DNA of 64,000 nt. Source: Rhexocercosporidium sp. MPI-PUGE-AT-0058 (Eukaryota > Ascomycota > Leotiomycetes > Helotiales). Positions 57,357 to 64,000 of this stretch are shown piece by piece; position 1 is the first letter of the stretch, and every line of letters starts with the position of its first letter. The notes below the pieces were generated by a model, which made no database searches, was not told the DNA's origin, and was given only the letters and a program-made list of their open reading frames with translations. The position numbers and the translations under genes were made by a program. The stretch lies in NCBI GenBank assembly GCA_020746875.1, contig JAGTJL010000010.1, positions 1,798,001-1,862,000 of the forward strand, written 5' to 3'.

Positions 57357-60190
57357 ATGAATGAACTCGCAGCGCAGTACCTCAACATTCCGGAGGGATA
57401 TAACTCCGATGAAGATGTCGTAGAGACTCAACCTGGACCAGTCTACAAGCAGGTATAAAGACAACTCCCCACCAAAGTCGCTTCATTGTATAGGCTGCTA
57501 ACCATGTGATGCAGGGCATGCGTACTGTGGAGCAGATCTTCAAGAACGCGATTGAGAACCGGGTCCGTTCGAAGCAAGCCCTCAAGGATCATCGAAAGGT
57601 ATGTAACTTCTCACTTCAGATGATTTTGCCGATACTTGGAATGGTCCAATAGGTCGCAGCAGCACCTAGCACCGAAGATCAACACCGTCGATGGGAGAAC
57701 ATATTCGTGGCCTTCATGCAGACCTTGGGACACACGTAAGACATATCCGGTTACATTTGGCATCTGGGTCTTTACCTCCCAGACATGTTCCCTCAACGCA
57801 CTTCCCTATCTCTGTACATGCCCAAGTGGTGCTTCATCAGAAGCTGCACACATACTTGCGACCTCTACTCCCTGTCACTACAACACCTCCAATAGACTTG
57901 TCTGAACAGATGCTAATTGGCGGTGTCGATATAGAAAGGAGACCACACCTACGGGAGACCACCTCTATCGCTTTGTTGAGACCATCGCCATGACGATGAA
58001 GTCGAGCTACGGAGAGAAGGCCATACCCTCCGTTAACTCTGTCAAGAGAGGTCTGAGCTCGTTGAGTGCAGTTCTCATCGAAAAACATGGAGACTTCAAG
58101 ATGACAGCTCAGGAAGCTTCGAAGATCGAGTCCCTCTTTACCAAACTTTCCAAGGATGGGCTGTTATACAAGGGAAAGTGGCGAAAGTACAATCGTGTAG
58201 GCTTCCGGACTATTCTAGCAATGGCTGACGAATGGTTGATCTCGGGACTCACCGATGGAGTTCTATCATGGGATACAAACATCTCGAAACTTCTCAGCAT
58301 AGTTTTGATCTCTGCATTCGCGTCTCGCTGCGGAGACGTCGTTGACACGCGTCTCTACCAAGGAATGGAGGCTCTTACGTTCATAGACTTGACCATCAAG
58401 TTTAGCGAAGATGAAGAGGTACAGGACTTGACGATGAATGTGTGCCTTCGATTTGTCAGGGGCTTCAAGTATGTATCCATGTCGAAGATGCCGATCGGAA
58501 GATACATGCTAATCTCTAACAGGGATATGCTGAATGTTGACCGATACTTGAGGGTGGATGTTCTCAACGATGATTCTCACAATAGTGTCTGTGCAGTGAA
58601 GTTGCTCATCGTCCACGCTCTCCGCATCGGCGCCGTCTCTGCCACTACTTGGCCAGATCTGCGAGCTCAGACGCTTGATCGTGCTGACAAGACGATTCAA
58701 TAGACCACTCCAGACAAGCCTGTCATTCCAGCTATCATCCCGGGTCGCTGCACCTTTCTCGACCTTGACAAGCCCGCTGGTACGAAGCAGACCTATGATA
58801 CTATGCATACAATGAGCCTGAGAGCTGGAGTTGCTAGTCTTCTTGGACACTCGCAGACGACATTCACGAAGAATGTCACCGAGAAGAACGTCGGTGGAGC
58901 TGATGTCTCGACCTGGAACCTTCGAGCACAGAGTATCTGGATTGATACGCGTGCACCCAGGATCGCCATCACGCCATTCATTCCTACACCAATGACAGCG
59001 GCAGAGTTGTCTAGCTACGCTGAGGCTCGAGGCTTGGATGCATCTGATCGTTTGGTGAGAAGGAACGCTCGGTCTTACGTCAGAAAGCAACAAGAGAGAG
59101 CCTGGAGGCAGATGGTCAAGGACGAACGAGCAGGTGTTGTCTCATCGTCTGAGTGGCCTAGTGAGTACAACTAACCATCTCTAGACTTGTCTGAACATCA
59201 ACTAACATGGCTCAACTAGACATTCGTCAAGTACTTGGTAAGGCTACATCCAGCAAGACCAATGCCATTATCTCTCGAAGGAGAAGGACATTCCAATCGA
59301 CCTCGGCTGTTAGACAAGTCCAACACACTTGTGGTACCTTCTGCTACACCTCAACCGACGGCGTCGATGTCCACCTATTCGACCTCCAACAATAATGCAG
59401 AGTTGGATGAGGAGAAGTCAGAGAATGCTGGGTATCTCCTACAGATCTTGACCGGCACTTCAGAGAATTCTGAATCGCTGGCAGATATGTCTGGATCTGA
59501 GCATGCAGATCTTCTGGAGTCTCTCGAAGACTTACACTACGCAGCAGGCAATCCACCACATCCAGTCTATTGCAATGCAAACCTCTTCATCCCCAACTTC
59601 TCCAGGATCAACATTATTCGAAATGACTCTCTCGCTGACATGGGACAAGCGAAGTATAACGAGAGTGTCGGACAGGCCGTAGCCATGGGAAATAGCAGAG
59701 ATTTTCCCACTCGATACCTCTTCTACTGTTCCAACGAGATCTACGGCTGTAACTACAATACTTCAAGCAAGCAACACTGCTCTGATCAGTACGCAAATGC
59801 AAGATCTCTGAGGACAACCCCGTCAAACAAGAGATCTACAAGTGTCGGAAGAAGGGTTGTAAGGATACTTTTAGAAATGAGGGCACTAGGAACAAGCACG
59901 AGCGAGATCACGATTTCACGGCTCGGCAATGCAATCTTGGTTGCGATGACAAGACCTGGTTCAAAAGTGAGGGCGCATGGAATCTCCACAACGAGAAAAA
60001 TCACGACAAACAATGGGACACTTCCATGCTCTGCCTGGTCCCAGACTGCTCCAAGATTACAGGCTTTCCACACCGACCAGCGTATCGGAGCCACCTGAGA
60101 GATACCCACAAGTTGAGCCTTGCAAATGCCAAGAAGTATCTTCCAGCACAGAGATCCCGTCTGGGGAAAGCGCCCGTGCCCCTTCCTTGA
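57357..60190 (+). pseudogene. Tyrosine-recombinase-like protein with C2H2 fingers, one in-frame TAG
   Basis: Exons 57357-57452, 57515-57598, 57653-57735, 57935-58468, 58523-59160, (59220-59237), 59314-59748 and 59790-60190 close in phase to 762 codons; the 18-nt exon is optional. Only a TAG at 58701-58703 (codon 326, after D-K-T-I-Q) interrupts it, and a TGG to TAG change is likely. A-F-A-S-R-C-G-D-V-V recalls recombinase box I. S-L-R-A-G-V-A-S-L-L-G-H-S-Q-T-T recalls box II, but where a Tyr would be expected I see Asn (E-K-N-V-G-G). The last exon holds three C2H2 fingers: C-R-K-K-G-C to H-E-R-D-H, C-N-L-G-C to H-N-E-K-N-H and C-L-V-P-D-C to H-L-R-D-T-H. A decayed mobile-element gene is the likeliest reading; the recombinase call is inference. 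Confidence 0.5.
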
Positions 60191-60756
60191 TTGTGGTCGA
60201 GCAGCTCCGGGCAAGGGAATCGGCCGAAAGCTTGAAGCGCGTGCGCGTCTGAAGACAAGCAAGGAGGTTATGAGTGCAGTCCTGAGGAGATCGAAAGATT
60301 GATGGACCAGATCTTGGCTGGATGAGCATCAATCGACACTGTCGATAAGCGCTTGTCTGCCAGAGTGGTCTGAGAGATGTGTGCAGGTATAAGTTAGCTG
60401 TGCGGTGGAAGGTTACGGAGGTATGCTTACACTTTAGTTGTACTGGCTGGAGAGCTATGGTTGTATCTGGAATAGTCTGAAGAGAGGAGCAGTTTTTGCG
60501 TTGAAGAAGTATATCTAGGGCTGAAGAAGTCCGCGAGAGCTGTTGCAGATATATGCTAGGGCTAGAGAGGTCTGAGAGAGGTATGCGGGAGAGCTGTTGC
60601 ACATACATATGCCAAGTTTGGACGAGTCCGAAGAGAATGGATATCTGTTACCATAAGAGGTATAGGTTTACACTACAATACAATACCATAACTTTTCTTG
60701 CATACCAAAGCTCAAGCAGCAAACGTATCATCGTATCAAACATCACTCCCTTTCCC
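60191..60756. other. Intergenic with an imperfect repeat
   Basis: 3' sides of the recombinase-like gene and ARP4. A frame at 60120-60302 with C-P-F-L-D-C could be an extra C-terminal segment of the former, but no intron connects it. An imperfect two-copy repeat lies at 60515-60610. Confidence 0.4.
60515..60610. repeat. Imperfect two-copy repeat
   Basis: CTAGGGCT at 60515 and 60556, each followed by a purine-rich stretch and GAGAGCTGTTGCA (near 60535-60547 and 60589-60601), then an ATA-rich end. The second copy is about 14 bases longer. Confidence 0.5.
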
Positions 60757-62211
60757 TCATTTACACCTTCGTTCTACCACGGAATTTCCAAATTCGGCGT
60801 GCTCGGCTTTCGAAATCCACATCTGATGGAAAGTTCCCAAACTGCCCAGAATACTGCCTCCGATCCAGCTACCAAAGCGCCTCTCGGTCGTCAAACCAGC
60901 GGCTTGGACCTTGATTCTTGTTCCAGGGTACGCATTGATCAGCTCATTGTTCAGACGGTCTCCGAATCCATTGATGAGTGTCGTGCCTCCCGTGACAATG
61001 ATGTTCTGAAGAAGATGTCCTCTGAGATCAACGTCCACGGCACCAATACTCGCCTTGATCATATCGATGATGGTTTGTGACTGAGTAATCGCTGGTTCGC
61101 CAGGGACAGGTAGAGCTGCTTTGGCATCCCACAATCCTTCTGCCACCTGGAAGCGCTCAACACCCCACATCTGGTTATACCCATCGGGCATCTCGAAAAC
61201 ACGGCCGGGTTGCGATCGCGCAAAGTCCAGATTGCTTCCCCCGGGCTGGCCTGTCATGTTCAATCGGCCAGGGCCTGACCAAGTCTGCACCACTGACTCC
61301 TTAAACTCCGTAAGCACCCGCTCTTCCTCCAGGGCTCGGAAACTCTCTGTGGGTGGCTTCTCATACTTGCGGAAAACGGCTTGGGCGGGTGCACCAGCAT
61401 CAACGGCTGTCTTTGAGGAGATCATGAAATGCGGTACTAGTTCAACCTTTGTTTCCTGGTTGTTGAACATGGCACGAAGCTGTGACGAAATCCAGTTCCC
61501 GCCAAGAGGTGAGCGCTGGACGGATTTCTTCAGGATCAGTCCATCGTGTATGCCGAGAACAGAAGCAGTCGACGCTCCAATATCGATAACCAGAGCTGTG
61601 GCCTTTCCTCCGCCGAACGCAGCCATGACACTGTTCCTCGCCAACCAGAACGCAGGGCATCCCCAGCTCTCCATCGCAACCTCAATTGACTTCTCGCGGT
61701 TCTTGACCGTGTTCCACGCCGTCTCAGTCATCAGCAGCGGGTGCTCCTCCAGTGGTTTCTCCCCCTCCTCAATCCCCTCCATCTCCACATCAATATCCTT
61801 AATATCATCATTCAGACCATTCGTTCGTGGATCCGCCTGCTTGAAACTCGTAAGCCGCGATGTGATTGCATATTCCCATAACTGTGTAGCCGTGTCCCAA
61901 TCCTCCACTATACCCTCCTTCGACATTGGGTTCCGAATCTCCAGGCCTTTGAGAGGGTTGTGGATCGCATCGTCGCCAAAGATGAACTTTCCGCTGTCGG
62001 AGACACCATAATGTGAGTTGACGAAGGATTTGGGAGAGTCTTCTCCAGCGAAACCGGCGCGTACGCTGGAATAGCCTGGGTCGAGAATAATTGCTGATAC
62101 TTCATCTGTAGAGGTCTGTCAGAGCTGCTTCAAGGAGCGGTTGGGGGCGCAATTACCTCCTCCATAAACGTCTGTGGGTTGCATTGACGAGTTTAGAGGT
62201 TGAGACGCCAT
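60757..62211 (-). CDS. ARP4: Actin-related protein 4 (Arp4)
   Basis: Exons 62157-62211 and 60757-62105 join in phase (51-nt intron) to 467 residues. The start gives M-A-S-Q-P-L-N-S-S-M. Actin-fold blocks: D-P-G-Y-S-S-V-R-A-G-F-A-G-E-D near residue 30, A-L-V-I-D-I-G-A-S-T-A-S-V near 200 (second phosphate loop) and I-I-V-T-G-G-T-T-L-I-N-G-F near 395. An acidic insert (D-I-D-V-E-M-E-G-I-E-E-G) follows I-E-E-like spacing of Arp4 rather than conventional actin. The end is R-R-F-G-S-W-I-G-G-S-I-L-G-S-L. Arp4 is a shared nuclear subunit of the NuA4, INO80 and SWR1 chromatin complexes. No lesion is seen. A conventional actin is excluded by the insert and overall divergence. Confidence 0.9.
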
Positions 62212-62921
62212 GATTGCAGCTGACAATGGCAAAGGAAAGGAAGTCCAAAGTCTTTGGTTCGAGGAATGTTGATTGTCGCGTCTTCGAAGCTTGAACGCGA
62301 GGCTATGGGACTGACTGTTCACCCACCACGGTCGGCTGTTGGCTCCAAACCCGCAGTTCGCCTCTGCTCCTTGCTGGGTGAAGACTTTCACCCAACACTT
62401 CTTTCTGACAACTAGCAGACATTACAAGACTCAAAAAATGAAAGTGCACAGCACTCGTCTCTCTTTGAATCTCGAGGCTGGTAATATTATTTTGCCGATT
62501 AGTTCTTATAGTACTCTTCCTTCTTACACTCTTCTCTGTTTGCTTTCATTTTCCCTGGCTCAAATCAAATCTCAGGCATGCCGCTATCTAGGACAAGAGT
62601 ATCAAGCGCAGCTGATTTGGCTACATAAGCGCGTGAAATCCGTTAGAGCAGGCACAAATATTTGTGTACCCAGTGCTTTTTTTTGATTCAATTGCGAGTT
62701 GGAGATGTTGTGGCTCTAGTAAGTCCCAAACTAATGTACGACCTTCACCTCTCTTGACCTGCTCGTCGACGTGGCATGTAATATTGCCATTTGATCTTCT
62801 TGTATCTCACGCTTCATTTATCTCTCTTCTCTTTTCTTGATTCTCTTTTCTTGATTCTCTTCAGTCATTTTAGACCACTCATAATATCAAGAGTAGGTTC
62901 CTATTCTTCTTGTCTGGACTC
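62212..62921. other. Intergenic; ARP4 promoter and pyrimidine-rich tract
   Basis: Holds a perfect 8-base-arm inverted repeat at 62375-62394 and, near 62830-62866, two copies of TTCTCTTTTCTTGAT in a CT-rich tract on the plus strand that precedes the next gene. Confidence 0.45.
62375..62394. promoter_or_regulatory. Inverted repeat upstream of ARP4
   Basis: TGGGTGAA, four bases (GACT), then TTCACCCA. It lies about 165 bases upstream of the ARP4 start. The perfect symmetry would suit binding of a protein dimer or a small hairpin, but no factor can be named. Confidence 0.35.
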
Positions 62922-64000
62922 ATGGATAGCATTTTCAATCCAAGGCAATGGTACCCATCGTTAGATCGTGTTGTATCACCCAGATCGTGGTTTCTCCCCC
63001 TTACACAGTTAGCCTTCGTCGGCTCAACCATGCTGCCGCGAAGATCACCTATTGTCATTGCAGTGCCGGCTCACATTCTCCTTGTCAGCCAGACGCGAGC
63101 AGTCTCAACTGGAGATAACATCGAAGACTTCGGACGGGCATCGTTCGTATTTGGCTTCGTGCTCAAATCCATTGATTTTGGCATCTTGACTAGACAAGGA
63201 GAAGCCTACAAGATCAAGAAAGCGAAGCCAGCAAAATACAACAGAGGACCAAGTCGTAGAAGGTTCTGGTCCTATAGGCGAAGCGCCAATGGAGGTCAGC
63301 AAAAAGCATCTGAAAGAGATCCAAGGACAGCGCCGAGCTATGGCTCTTCACTATGAGGGGCGTTGGTTAGAATTGGCAAGGTGGAGGAATCCCTTAGTGG
63401 GAACCACAATTACCCTGGTATGTTCTAACCCTCAAATAGAACTTCCGGAACTGATTTCCTCAGCTATGTCGTGTACCATACTACGTATCTTAGGCTCATA
63501 TCTCGCATGGGACATACGTAAACATGCGATGGGTTCGTTTTCTCACGTCCAATCCCCCAACCGCGGATCTTTCTTCGACGAACCCCTCAGCAACCAAGTA
63601 ATCCTCACGTGGCTCCATCAACTCGAGGCATTCTGCTCAATCAACCTCCAATACCAAGTTGGTGCGCTCCACACTGTAGCTACTGGTATCCAAACCTCCT
63701 CAGGCTGGTCTCTGCGGTTCGCAAATCTCTCAGATGGCTACCTAATCAGTCGAGCATGGGGTCGAGTTTGGCACCAACTGCTTCGTAGACCACTGGGTAT
63801 GTTAATACCACATGCCCAACGATGGCTCGGTGTCATGTCTAGAAGTACGAAGAGGACTGTGAGCCTAATCTGCTCATTTATGATGTCTGGATTTGTTCAT
63901 TGGTCAGGAGCTCTGAATTATCCTTGGACTCCCAGCTCACATGGGATGTTTACATATTTTATCATGCAAGCTCTTGTTGTCAGAATGGAGAATCTCATTA
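62922..64000 (+). pseudogene. Wax-synthase-like MBOAT acyltransferase, broken and cut by the right edge
   Basis: From ATG 62922 about 110 residues are open, with hydrophobic stretches and S-I-D-F-G-I-L-T. Family-like sequence then moves to another frame, T-M-R-G-V-G-(TAG)-N-W-Q, where relatives would have Trp at the stop (63368-63370), and a second TAG at 63395-63397. After a probable intron (63418-63463) a third frame is open from 63466 to the edge, with S-R-A-W-G-R-V-W-H-Q-L-L (the wax-synthase active region) and M-M-S-G-F-V-H-W, whose His is the expected MBOAT catalytic residue. The frames do not join by any splice I can find, so decay is likely. Such enzymes acylate alcohols or secondary metabolites in membranes. 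Confidence 0.6.

Overview
The window looks like nuclear DNA of a filamentous ascomycete (Pezizomycotina). Genes carry many short GT-AG introns of about 45-195 nt, often with a CTAAT-like branch site. Zn2Cys6, HET, F-box/LRR, LaeA-like methyltransferase and zincophore genes are present, and several accessory genes carry nonsense codons that C:G to T:A changes could explain. The products would fit Leotiomycetes, but I cannot fix the species. I saw no convincing functional tRNA or rRNA gene and no CRISPR array.

Layout. 1-3.5 kb: the 3' end of an unknown gene, then a small disrupted gene. 3.5-9.2 kb: a 5.7 kb gene-free stretch in front of the MADS-box regulator rlmA (9.2-11.2 kb). 11.2-31.2 kb is accessory: a broken HET gene, an intact F-box/LRR-like gene, a small membrane-protein gene with a premature stop, a Zn2Cys6 protein, a caspase-fold protein and a heavily broken paralogue of the F-box/LRR gene. 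Dispersed repeats and AT-rich stretches lie among them. 31.2-44 kb is mostly intact: an M3 metallopeptidase, a C2H2 protein, GUP1, a glutathione S-transferase, then a divergent pair of a secreted Pra1/Asp f 2-type zincophore and a ZIP zinc transporter.

44-64 kb alternates decayed and core genes: an LRR-like fragment, a frameshifted TAM-type methyltransferase, TAF1, a D-serine dehydratase, a multi-exon protein resembling a tyrosine recombinase with three C2H2 fingers (one in-frame TAG) flanked by repeats, ARP4, and a broken wax-synthase-like gene running off the right edge.

How the genes work together: the clearest unit is zinc acquisition at 40-44 kb. The secreted protein ends in a Cys/His tail, and the transporter's extracellular N-terminus holds four copies of a similar Cys/His module, each cut by an intron at the same place. 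TAF1 and ARP4 serve transcription and chromatin, RlmA cell-wall stress and GUP1 membrane/GPI-anchor lipids, but they do not form a cluster. Splice sites were read by eye; for most multi-exon genes the phases close exactly, and exceptions are stated.
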